From the NCBI GenBank assembly GCA_965232285.1, contig CBDDPL010000004.1, forward strand, positions 1,798,001-1,862,000: a stretch of 64,000 nt of DNA, written 5' to 3'. Made by a program: the position numbers and the translations under genes. Below are positions 7,850 through 15,236 of this stretch, one piece after another. Source of the DNA: Denitrobaculum sp965232285 (lineage in GTDB: Bacteria > Pseudomonadota > Alphaproteobacteria > Kiloniellales > Kiloniellaceae). The notes under the pieces are model-generated. The model made no database searches. It was not told the DNA's origin and saw nothing but the letters and a program-made list of their open reading frames with translations. Position 1 is the stretch's first letter. Each line of letters opens with the position of its first letter.

Positions 7850-8620
7850 ATGACGAGTCTGAAGGCCAACATCGACTCCGCGGCGCCGCTGTTCGGCTGC
7901 TGGATTGAGCTCTTCTCGCCCTTTGCCACCGAGGTGGTGGTTCAGGCCGGATACGACTTTCTGATGGTCGATCTGGAGCATGGTCCGGGCTCGGTCATGG
8001 ATGCGGCACAGCAGCTTCAGATCGCTCAGGGCCACGCCTGCCATGGCATCTGCCGGGTGCCGCAGAATGACGACGCCTGGATCAAGCGGGTTCTCGATGT
8101 GGGCTTCGAAGGAGTCATGATCCCGGCGGTTGACAGCGTCGAGGATGCGCGGCGGGCGGTGGCTTCCTGCCGCTATCCGCCTGCCGGCCGGCGCGGCATG
8201 GCAGCCGCGATCGTGCGCGCGGCCCGCTATGGCCGGGACTGCTGGGACTACGTCGAAGAGGCCAACCGGGACGTGCTGGTCATCTGCCAGATCGAGAGCG
8301 CCAAGGCGGTCGAGGCGGTGGAAGAGATCGCGCAGGTCGAGGGAGTCGATATGTTGTTCGTCGGTCCCTCGGATCTCTCTTTGGATATGGGTTATCTGGG
8401 CGAGGTCGATCATCCGGAGGTGCTGAAGGCGACCGCGCGGGTGGAGCAGGCCGCACGCGCCGCCGGCAAGCTGATGGGTGCCATTCCGACACCGGCCCGC
8501 AGCGCTGAGGATCTTCGTGCGGCCGGGTATGAGCTGATTTTGGCCGGTGCCGACACAATCCTGCTGCGGGATGCCGCCGATGCTCATGTCGCAAGCCTGA
8601 AGGCTGGCGTAAGGCGCTGA
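7850..8620 (+). CDS. HpcH/HpaI-family aldolase
   Basis: A 256-residue class II (metal-dependent) aldolase of the HpcH/HpaI family, close to the usual length of about 250. Motifs seen are GYDFLMVDLEHGP in the N-terminal third, VPQNDDAWIKRVLDVGFEGVMIP, a glutamate in CQIESAKAVE and an aspartate in VGPSDLS (these bind the divalent metal), and ADTILLRD at the end. Relatives split 4-hydroxy-2-oxoheptanedioate, 2-dehydro-3-deoxygalactarate or 2-keto-3-deoxy-rhamnonate to pyruvate or a semialdehyde; the substrate here is not predictable. A GGAGAAAG ribosome site precedes the ATG. It lies 41 bp upstream of the nnr gene but shows no functional tie to it. Confidence 0.88.
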   Translation: MTSLKANIDSAAPLFGCWIELFSPFATEVVVQAGYDFLMVDLEHGPGSVMDAAQQLQIAQGHACHGICRVPQNDDAWIKRVLDVGFEGVMIPAVDSVEDARRAVASCRYPPAGRRGMAAAIVRAARYGRDCWDYVEEANRDVLVICQIESAKAVEAVEEIAQVEGVDMLFVGPSDLSLDMGYLGEVDHPEVLKATARVEQAARAAGKLMGAIPTPARSAEDLRAAGYELILAGADTILLRDAADAHVASLKAGVRR

Positions 8621-8661
8621 TTCTTCTATAATCCGCCGATCGATCACGGAGCGGATCCAAA

Positions 8662-10167
8662 GTGATGAACGGCTCAAGCGCGTCGACCCTTCATGCCGAG
8701 CTGATCAGCGTATCGCAGATGTACAAGGCCGATGCGGCAGCGGTGTCGGCCGGCGTATCCGGTCGGGTCCTGATGGAAAATGCCGGGCAGGCGATCTTCG
8801 ACGCCATCATCGCCCGCTGGAGCCCGCGGCCGGTCCTGGTGCTCTGCGGACCGGGCAACAATGGCGGCGACGGTTTCGTGGTTGCGCGGCTGTTGCAGGC
8901 GGCGGGTTGGCCGGTCGAACTGGCCCTGCTCGGCGACCGTGCCCGCCTGACCGGGGATGCGGCCCACCATGCGCAGCTCTGGTCTGGCGAAACCCTGGCT
9001 TTCGATTCCGCGGTGCTCGAGGGCAAAGCCCTGATCGTCGACGCCATGTTCGGTGCCGGTCTGTCGCGCCCACTCGACGGACGCGCGGCCATGATGGCAC
9101 GTGCGGTTAGCCGGGCAGCCGAGGTTGGGACTGCGGAGGTGATCGCTGTCGATATTCCCAGCGGGATCTCCGGCGACAGCGGGGCGGTGTTGGGGGAACT
9201 GCATCTGCAGGCAAAACTGACGGTCACCTTCTACCGCCCGAAGATCGGGCACCTGCTGCTGCCCGGACGCGCGGCGGCCGGCGAACTGGTCGTGGCGGAT
9301 ATCGGGATCCCCGACAGCGTCCTGGCGGGGCTGGGCATCCGGTGTTTCCGCAATGCGCCCGAGCTTTGGTGCGAGTCCTTTCCGTTGAAGACCGCGGAAC
9401 ATCATAAATACAGCGCCGGGCATGCTCTGGTCGTGGGGGGCGGCGAGATGACCGGCGCGGCCCGGCTGGCGGCGAAGGCTGCCCTGCGCATGGGCGCGGG
9501 CCTTATCTCCATCGCCGCGCCCCGTTCGGCGCTGCAGACCTATGCCCTGTCGTCGGCCAGTTTCATCACACTTGCGAATGACAGCGCCGATGAGCTTGAG
9601 AATATCCTGCGGGATCCGCGCAAAAACGCCGTGCTCATCGGCCCGGGTTTTGGCGTTACCGAGCATCTGCGGGACCTGGTGCCGATCATTCTGCGCCGCC
9701 AGCGCGCGACCGTGCTCGATGCGGATGCGCTGAGTATCTTCGCACCGGAACCGGAAACGCTATTCGAAGCAGCCACTTCGGGCACGGTCCTCACCCCGCA
9801 TGATGGAGAGTTCACGCAGTTGTTTCCGGATATCGGCGGCGACCGGCTGGTCCGGGCGCGGGCTGCCGCGGCGCGCAGCGGTGCCATTGTCGCTCTGAAA
9901 GGCAGCGATACCGTGGTTGCCGCCCCGGACGGCCGGGCGGTGATCAACGACAATGCACCACCGCATCTGGCGACGGCAGGATCCGGTGATGTCCTCGCCG
10001 GCCTGATCCTCGGTCTGCTGGCCCAAGGTATGCCGCCCTTCGAGGCTGCTGCCGCGGCCGTCTGGATTCATGGTGCCCTGGGCACCCACCTTGGCGTCGG
10101 CCTGATCTCCGAGGACTTGCCTGAGGCCGTTCCAGACGTTCTGACTTCGCTTATTGCGGGATTCTGA
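8662..10167 (+). CDS. nnr: Bifunctional NAD(P)HX epimerase / ADP-dependent NAD(P)HX dehydratase
   Basis: A 501-residue fusion that repairs hydrated NADH and NADPH. Residues about 10-220 are the YjeF_N epimerase (GPGNNGGDGFVVARLL, VDAMFGAGLSRP, VDIPSGISGDSG). Residues about 235-495 are the ribokinase-like dehydratase, with LTPHDGEFTQLF and ATAGSGDVLAGLILGLLAQG, the phosphate-binding and catalytic Asp signature. The GTG at 8662 and the ATG at 8665 are adjacent; a CGGAGCGGAT site sits about 10 bp upstream of both. The domain order is the normal bacterial one. No partner genes are needed. Confidence 0.95.
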   Translation: MMNGSSASTLHAELISVSQMYKADAAAVSAGVSGRVLMENAGQAIFDAIIARWSPRPVLVLCGPGNNGGDGFVVARLLQAAGWPVELALLGDRARLTGDAAHHAQLWSGETLAFDSAVLEGKALIVDAMFGAGLSRPLDGRAAMMARAVSRAAEVGTAEVIAVDIPSGISGDSGAVLGELHLQAKLTVTFYRPKIGHLLLPGRAAAGELVVADIGIPDSVLAGLGIRCFRNAPELWCESFPLKTAEHHKYSAGHALVVGGGEMTGAARLAAKAALRMGAGLISIAAPRSALQTYALSSASFITLANDSADELENILRDPRKNAVLIGPGFGVTEHLRDLVPIILRRQRATVLDADALSIFAPEPETLFEAATSGTVLTPHDGEFTQLFPDIGGDRLVRARAAAARSGAIVALKGSDTVVAAPDGRAVINDNAPPHLATAGSGDVLAGLILGLLAQGMPPFEAAAAAVWIHGALGTHLGVGLISEDLPEAVPDVLTSLIAGF

Positions 10168-10454
10168 GCTCGGCCTCCGACGCTTCGATCACGGTTAACT
10201 GCTTCGGCGACCTTCAAGGATGCTCGGCAAAAAATATGCCAAAAACCAATGCGTTAATTGATATTTTGAAGAAATTTCTTTCTGTTAAGGCTGTGTGGAA
10301 AACTCGAAAAAAGCGATAAAAACCAAAGTCTGTAGGGCAAAAGCTGCAGTTTTAACTCAAGTTTAACAACTTTGATGCGAAACTGATAAATGAGTTTTTC
10401 TACAAACTCAAAACCCGGACAGGTAGAACGGCAACAAAACGAATGTGATCCAGG
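10168..10454 (+). other. AT-rich intergenic stretch, no gene seen
   Basis: About 290 bp between nnr and the small gene at 10455. From about 10225 to 10440 the base content drops sharply to AT-rich with many A and T runs, unlike the flanks. No convincing open frame, tRNA or strong hairpin is seen. It may hold the promoter of the downstream gene, but no clear -35/-10 pair stands out. Confidence 0.6.
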
Positions 10455-10706
10455 ATGGGACCGTGGTTTAAATTCGATAAGGGACGACCGGAGGTAAAGG
10501 CCGGCGCTGTGTTCCGCTGTCGACTCCCGAGCCACGTGGTCGAAACCGCCGAGGTCATCGAAGTCGGCCCTGACGCTATGGGTGTCCCCCACGTCAAATA
10601 CAATCTGGTCGTTGCCGGCGGTACCATCGAGAGCTTCGCCGAAATGCGCACGCTCGGCCTCGAGACCTTCGCCACACGCTACAACGAGCCGGTTTCGGCT
10701 TCGTAA
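10455..10706 (+). CDS. Small hypothetical protein (83 aa)
   Basis: I do not recognise a named family. The 83-residue product starts MGPWFKFDKGRPEVKAGAVF and contains HVVETAEVIEVGPDAMGVPHVKYNL, a pattern of alternating hydrophobic residues that suggests a small beta-barrel (SH3-like) fold. There is no signal peptide and no membrane segment. Codon use is GC-rich like real neighbours, while the 5' flank is AT-rich, which supports a real gene behind a promoter region. An in-frame stop 9 bp upstream fixes the 5' limit. The Shine-Dalgarno site is weak. Confidence 0.65.
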   Translation: MGPWFKFDKGRPEVKAGAVFRCRLPSHVVETAEVIEVGPDAMGVPHVKYNLVVAGGTIESFAEMRTLGLETFATRYNEPVSAS

Positions 10707-10818
10707 TCCCCCTGACGGCTCCGGCCGCTCGTTAGGCCTTTTTCCCGCTCTTTAAGGGCAAAATTCCTCACAATTCCGGCAAATCGGGGTTCCGGCGCCT
10801 TTCCGCCGCGTGAGGCGG

Positions 10819-10845
10819 TTGCACCCGGCGCGCCGATGTTATACA
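10819..10845 (+). promoter_or_regulatory. Possible promoter of tRNA-Leu
   Basis: TTGCAC (10819-10824) and TATACA (10840-10845) are separated by only 15 bp, shorter than ideal. It lies about 20 bp before the tRNA. Confidence 0.35.
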
Positions 10846-10865
10846 CCGGCGCGTTCGCGCGTCTC

Positions 10866-10950
10866 GCGGGCGTGGCGGAATTGGTAGACGCACTGGTTTT
10901 AGGTACCAGCGGAGAGATCCGTGGGGGTTCAAGTCCCTCCGCCCGCACCA
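10866..10950 (+). tRNA. tRNA-Leu (anticodon TAG)
   Basis: Acceptor GCGGGCG with CGCCCGC, D-arm with GGCGGAATTGGTAGACGC, a long variable arm as in class II tRNAs, T-loop GGTTCAAGTCC, and anticodon loop TTTAGGT with TAG at 10900-10902. CCA is encoded (10948-10950). Confidence 0.97.
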
Positions 10951-11205
10951 CGTAAGCGAACTCGGGTGACAGAGGACAGCGACGGCCAGAATGCGCCCTG
11001 CCTGGTTGACGTGACGCTGCCATCCCGAAAGCTTCCCGCCGCAATTCTGCGATCGGGAATTTCGTGGTCCGGTGCCGATTGCATGATTCCCATCTCTCGG
11101 CGGAATCGGGCCCTTTGACTGAACAGTTGTTGATCCGCCCCGCGGTCAGAATGACCGGGCAGGGATGCGGATGACGAAGAAGACGCGAGAGAGGCCGAGC
11201 CGCCA

Positions 11206-12717
11206 ATGCAGGTTACGGAAACGCAAGCCGAAGAGCTGAAGCGCGAATACACCATTGTTATTCCCGCCACGGAAATTGACGAAAAGATCGACGGACGGCT
11301 TAAGGAGCTCAGTGGGCAGATCAATCTGCCGGGCTTCCGGCCCGGCAAGGTGCCGATGTCGCTTCTCAAGCAGCGCTTCGGCAAGTCCGTGCTGGGCGAA
11401 GTCCTGGAAAAGGCGGTCTCCGACAGCTCCAGCCAGGCGCTGAGCGAGCGCAGCCTGCGGCCGGCGATGCAGCCCAAGATCGAGGTCACCTCCTTCGACG
11501 AAGGCAAGGACCTGGAATACACCATGACGGTGGAATTGCTGCCGGACGTTACGCCGATGGATTTCGGCAGCCTGGAACTGGAGCGGGTCAAGGTTGCCGT
11601 GCCGGATGCGGAGGTCGATGAGGCGCTCGGACGTATCGCCGAATCCCACAAGACCTCCAAGCCCCTGGAAAAGCCGCGCAAGGCGGAGCAGGGCGACGTG
11701 GTGATCATCGACTTCAAGGGCACCGTCGACGGCGAGGCCCTGCCGGGCATGGCCGCCGATGACCACCACCTGGAGCTGGGATCGAACCAGTTCATTCCGG
11801 GCTTCGAGGACCAGTTGGTTGGCGCGGACGTCGATGAGGAGCGGGAGGTCAAAGTGACCTTCCCCGAGACTTACGGCAACGACAAGCTGGCCGGCCGTGA
11901 AGCGATCTTCATGGTCAAGGTCAAGGGCATCGAAGAGAGCGTGCCCGCGGAAATCGACGACAAGCTGGCCGAAAACCTGGGCGCCGAGAACCTCGACGGC
12001 CTGAAGGGGCGGATCCGCGAGCAGATCGAGGGCGAGTACGCCAAGGTTGCCCGCTCTCGCCTGAAGCGCGAACTGCTGGACAAGCTGGCCGACAACCATG
12101 ATTTCTCGGTCCCGGCCGGCATGGTCGACGTGGAGTTCGAAGGTATCTGGAAGCAGGTCGAGGAAGAGCGCAAGCAGGGCGATCTGGACGAAGAAGACGC
12201 CGGCAAGGATGACGAGGAGCTGAAGGCGGAATACCGCGCCATCGCGGAACGCCGGGTGCGCCTGGGTCTGCTGCTTTCGGAAGTTGGCAGCAGCAACAAC
12301 ATCGACGTCAACCAGGACGAGGTGAACCGTGCCCTCTTCGCCGAGGCCCAGAACTACCCGGGTCAGGAGCAGCAGGTCCTGGAGTACTACAAGAACACAC
12401 CGGAGGCGCTCGCCAATCTGCGCGCGCCGATCTTTGAGGACAAGGTGATCGACTTCATCACCGACCTCTCCAAGGTGACCGAGCGGGAACTGACGCCGGA
12501 CGAGCTGCGTAAGGAGTTCGAAGCCGAATCCGAAGCTGCTGAAGCGGAGGAAAAGGCGAAAGAGGCGAAAAAGCCGGCGAAGAAGAAGCCCGCTAAAAAA
12601 GCCGCGGCGAAGAGCGAAGCATCGGATGACGCCGAAGCCGAGGCCAAACCCAAGAAGAAAGCGCCTGCCAAGAAGGCGGCAAAAAGCACCAAAAGCAAGA
12701 AAACCGCTGAGGAATAG
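11206..12717 (+). CDS. tig: Trigger factor, ribosome-associated chaperone and peptidyl-prolyl isomerase
   Basis: Binds nascent chains at the ribosome exit tunnel and assists folding. The N-terminal ribosome-binding domain carries LPGFRPGKVPMSLLKQRFG (residues about 42-62), whose G-F-R-x-G-K loop docks on protein L23. The FKBP-like domain follows (GDVVIIDFKGTVDGE to ELGSNQFIPGFEDQLVGA, about 165-215), then the helical C domain. At 503 residues it is about 70 longer than the E. coli protein because of a Lys/Ala/Glu-rich tail at 439-503 with several KKxPAKK units. It stands before clpP, clpX and lon, the usual order. GAGAGG lies about 10-15 bp before the ATG. Confidence 0.96.
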   Translation: MQVTETQAEELKREYTIVIPATEIDEKIDGRLKELSGQINLPGFRPGKVPMSLLKQRFGKSVLGEVLEKAVSDSSSQALSERSLRPAMQPKIEVTSFDEGKDLEYTMTVELLPDVTPMDFGSLELERVKVAVPDAEVDEALGRIAESHKTSKPLEKPRKAEQGDVVIIDFKGTVDGEALPGMAADDHHLELGSNQFIPGFEDQLVGADVDEEREVKVTFPETYGNDKLAGREAIFMVKVKGIEESVPAEIDDKLAENLGAENLDGLKGRIREQIEGEYAKVARSRLKRELLDKLADNHDFSVPAGMVDVEFEGIWKQVEEERKQGDLDEEDAGKDDEELKAEYRAIAERRVRLGLLLSEVGSSNNIDVNQDEVNRALFAEAQNYPGQEQQVLEYYKNTPEALANLRAPIFEDKVIDFITDLSKVTERELTPDELRKEFEAESEAAEAEEKAKEAKKPAKKKPAKKAAAKSEASDDAEAEAKPKKKAPAKKAAKSTKSKKTAEE

Positions 12718-12748
12718 CGGAACCTTAAGGATTACTCTGTGATCCTGT

Positions 12749-12777
12749 CTTGGTTAATCGGTCGATCCGGCCTATAT
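12749..12777 (+). promoter_or_regulatory. Heat-shock (sigma-32/RpoH) promoter of clpP
   Basis: CTTG (12749-12752), an 18-bp spacer and CCTATAT (12771-12777) match the alphaproteobacterial RpoH consensus CTTG-N17/18-CYTATNT. Transcription should start near 12785, about 140 bp before clpP. Confidence 0.7.
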
Positions 12778-12925
12778 CACGGAAGCGACGACCGCAGGAG
12801 GATTCGGACGGGCCGCGATTCGCGTAGTTCTAAGCCCCGTCCGTCTCTTTCAGCGGCTGTTTCTCCGGACCAGAGTGGCCCGGACGATTCGGCAGGCGGA
12901 TGAATGAAATGACTAGGTGGCAGGA

Positions 12926-13564
12926 ATGAGTGATCCACGTGACATTGTAATGAACACCCTGGTTCCCATGGTGGTCGAGCAGACCAGCCGGGGCGAACGG
13001 GCCTATGATATCTATTCGCGCCTCCTCAAGGAGCGAATCATCTTTTTGACCGGCCCGATTCATGATGGCGTGGCAAGCCTGATCTGTGCCCAGTTGCTGT
13101 TCCTGGAGTCGGAAAATCCGACCAAGGACATCTCCTTCTACATCAACTCCCCGGGCGGCGTCGTGACGGCAGGCCTGGCCATGTACGACACCATGCAGTA
13201 CATCCGGCCCCCGGTTTCCACCGTCTGCATCGGACAGGCCGCTTCGGCCGGCTCCTTGCTGCTGATGGCCGGCGCACCCGAAAAGCGTTACGCCCTGCCG
13301 AACTCCAAGATTATGGTTCACCAGCCCTCCGGCGGGTTTCAGGGGCAGGCCACCGACATTGAGATTCACGCCCGGGAGATCATCAAAACCCGCGCACGTC
13401 TGAATGAAATCTACGCAGAGCACACAGGTCAGCCGGTTTCTGCCATTGAAGAAGCCATGGAGCGAGACAAGTTCATGAGTGCGGAGGAAGCGAAAGACTT
13501 CGGGCTGATCGACGAGGTGGTGGAAAGCCGCCCCGACTCGGGCGAATCCGGCGGAGATAGCTGA
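12926..13564 (+). CDS. clpP: ATP-dependent Clp protease proteolytic subunit
   Basis: The serine peptidase that forms the double heptameric barrel and degrades substrates fed by ClpX or ClpA. From the ATG at 12926 it has 212 residues; a GTG three codons upstream is possible but puts the AGGTGG site at the wrong distance. The catalytic triad is visible: Ser107 (GQAASAGS), His132 (MVHQPSGG) and Asp181 (AMERD). It has the substrate-lid and handle region typical of the family and no long propeptide. clpX follows 227 bp downstream with its own upstream region. Confidence 0.97.
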   Translation: MSDPRDIVMNTLVPMVVEQTSRGERAYDIYSRLLKERIIFLTGPIHDGVASLICAQLLFLESENPTKDISFYINSPGGVVTAGLAMYDTMQYIRPPVSTVCIGQAASAGSLLLMAGAPEKRYALPNSKIMVHQPSGGFQGQATDIEIHAREIIKTRARLNEIYAEHTGQPVSAIEEAMERDKFMSAEEAKDFGLIDEVVESRPDSGESGGDS

Positions 13565-13708
13565 CGGCTTCCTCTCATGTCTGGACGGCTGCCGGAAAAG
13601 TCGCCGTCCAGGCAATGTTAAGGATATGTTGAGCGCTCAGAGTTACAGTGTTGGGAGCGGTCAACTGACGGTTGGTCATGTAAGCGGTGGGCTAACCCGG
13701 TTATGAAA

Positions 13709-13726
13709 AATGACAAATTTGTCATT
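13709..13726. promoter_or_regulatory. 18-bp perfect palindrome upstream of clpX (operator candidate)
   Basis: AATGACAAATTTGTCATT is a perfect 18-bp inverted repeat without spacer, 66 bp before the clpX ATG. Its length and symmetry suit a dimeric helix-turn-helix regulator. No regulator is encoded next to it, so the protein that binds is unknown. Confidence 0.5.
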
Positions 13727-13791
13727 GTGCCCCGGTGGGACGTCTGTCTAACATGATTTGTAATTGAATCGAGCTTCGAGGCGTAGCAGCC

Positions 13792-15057
13792 ATGACAAAG
13801 TCGAGCGGTAGCGACTCGAAAAACACCCTGTACTGCTCTTTCTGCGGAAAGAGCCAGCATGAAGTTCGAAAACTCATCGCGGGACCAACGGTCTTCATCT
13901 GCGATGAATGCGTTGAACTTTGCATGGATATCATCCGTGAGGAGCACAAGACCACGCTGGTGAAATCCAGCGACGGTGTGCCGACCCCGCGCGATATCTG
14001 CACTGTGCTTGATGATTATGTCATCGGTCAGGCACACGCGAAGCGCGTGCTGTCGGTTGCGGTGCACAATCACTACAAGCGCCTGGCGCACGGCACCAAG
14101 TCAGCCGATGTCGAGCTGGCAAAGTCCAACATCCTCCTGATCGGCCCGACCGGCTGCGGCAAGACCCTTCTTGCCCAGACCCTGGCGCGGATCCTCGATG
14201 TTCCCTTCACCATGGCGGATGCCACGACCCTGACGGAAGCGGGTTACGTCGGTGAGGATGTCGAGAACATCATCCTGAAGCTGCTTCAGTCCGCCGATTA
14301 CAATGTCGAACGGGCGCAGCGCGGCATCGTCTACATCGACGAGGTCGACAAGATCAGCCGGAAATCCGACAACCCCTCCATCACGCGGGATGTTTCGGGT
14401 GAGGGCGTGCAGCAGGCTCTGCTGAAGATCATGGAAGGCACCGTGGCCTCCGTGCCGCCGCAGGGCGGGCGCAAGCATCCGCAGCAGGAGTTCCTGCAGG
14501 TCGACACCACGAACATTCTCTTTATCTGTGGTGGCGCTTTTGCCGGCCTCGACAAGCTGATTGCCGGTCGTGGCAAAGGTTCTTCCATCGGCTTCGGTGC
14601 TGACGTACGCAGCCCTGAGGAGCGGACGACGGGTGACATCCTCAAGGAAGTCGAGCCGGAGGATCTGCTGAAGTTCGGCCTGATCCCCGAGTTCGTCGGC
14701 CGCCTGCCGGTGGTCGCGACCCTGGAGGACCTGGACGACGACGCCCTGGTTGAGATCCTGACCCAGCCGAAGAACGCCCTGGTCAAGCAGTACCAGCGCC
14801 TCTTCGAAATGGAGGACGTCAGCCTTCAGTTCGCCGACGATGCGCTCAAGGCGATTGCCGCCAAGGCGATCAAGCGCAAGACCGGCGCGCGCGGGTTGCG
14901 CTCCATTATGGAAGGCATCCTTCTGGAGCCGATGTTCGATCTGCCGAGCCTGGAAGGGGTCGAGGAGATGGTCATCAATGGCGAAGTTGTCGAAGGGCGT
15001 TCACAACCGCTCTACATCTACACCGATCGGCGCGACGACGTAGAAAGCAGTGCATGA
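13792..15057 (+). CDS. clpX: ClpXP protease ATP-binding unfoldase subunit
   Basis: An AAA+ unfoldase of 421 residues that unfolds and threads proteins into ClpP. The N-terminal zinc-binding domain has Cys15, Cys18, Cys37 and Cys40. The AAA+ core shows Walker A GPTGCGKT, the pore loop GYVGEDVE, Walker B VYIDEVDK and a sensor region in the 290-330 range. The ClpP-docking loop reads IGFG (in SSIGFGADV), so partnership with ClpP is intact. The length matches the family. Codon use fits the neighbours. Confidence 0.98.
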   Translation: MTKSSGSDSKNTLYCSFCGKSQHEVRKLIAGPTVFICDECVELCMDIIREEHKTTLVKSSDGVPTPRDICTVLDDYVIGQAHAKRVLSVAVHNHYKRLAHGTKSADVELAKSNILLIGPTGCGKTLLAQTLARILDVPFTMADATTLTEAGYVGEDVENIILKLLQSADYNVERAQRGIVYIDEVDKISRKSDNPSITRDVSGEGVQQALLKIMEGTVASVPPQGGRKHPQQEFLQVDTTNILFICGGAFAGLDKLIAGRGKGSSIGFGADVRSPEERTTGDILKEVEPEDLLKFGLIPEFVGRLPVVATLEDLDDDALVEILTQPKNALVKQYQRLFEMEDVSLQFADDALKAIAAKAIKRKTGARGLRSIMEGILLEPMFDLPSLEGVEEMVINGEVVEGRSQPLYIYTDRRDDVESSA

Positions 15058-15236
15058 CGCGTTTTTCCGGTCTTTTCTGCCTGGATAACGCCTAGGAGGC
15101 GCGCAGTTCTTCTCCGGCGCAGCCCTTGAAGATGACGTTTTTAGTTATCAAATCTTTAGGCGTCAGCCGGGACGGTGCAAGGCTACCCGGAATTAGGCTC
15201 GGTAGCCCCCGGCCGTCGCAAGATTAAAGAGGAAAT

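Noticed and set aside
15125..15150. A possible RpoH promoter before lon (CTTG then GTTATCA)
   Set aside because: The spacer is only 15 bp and the -10 box lacks the first C, so it does not meet the consensus that fits at clpP.
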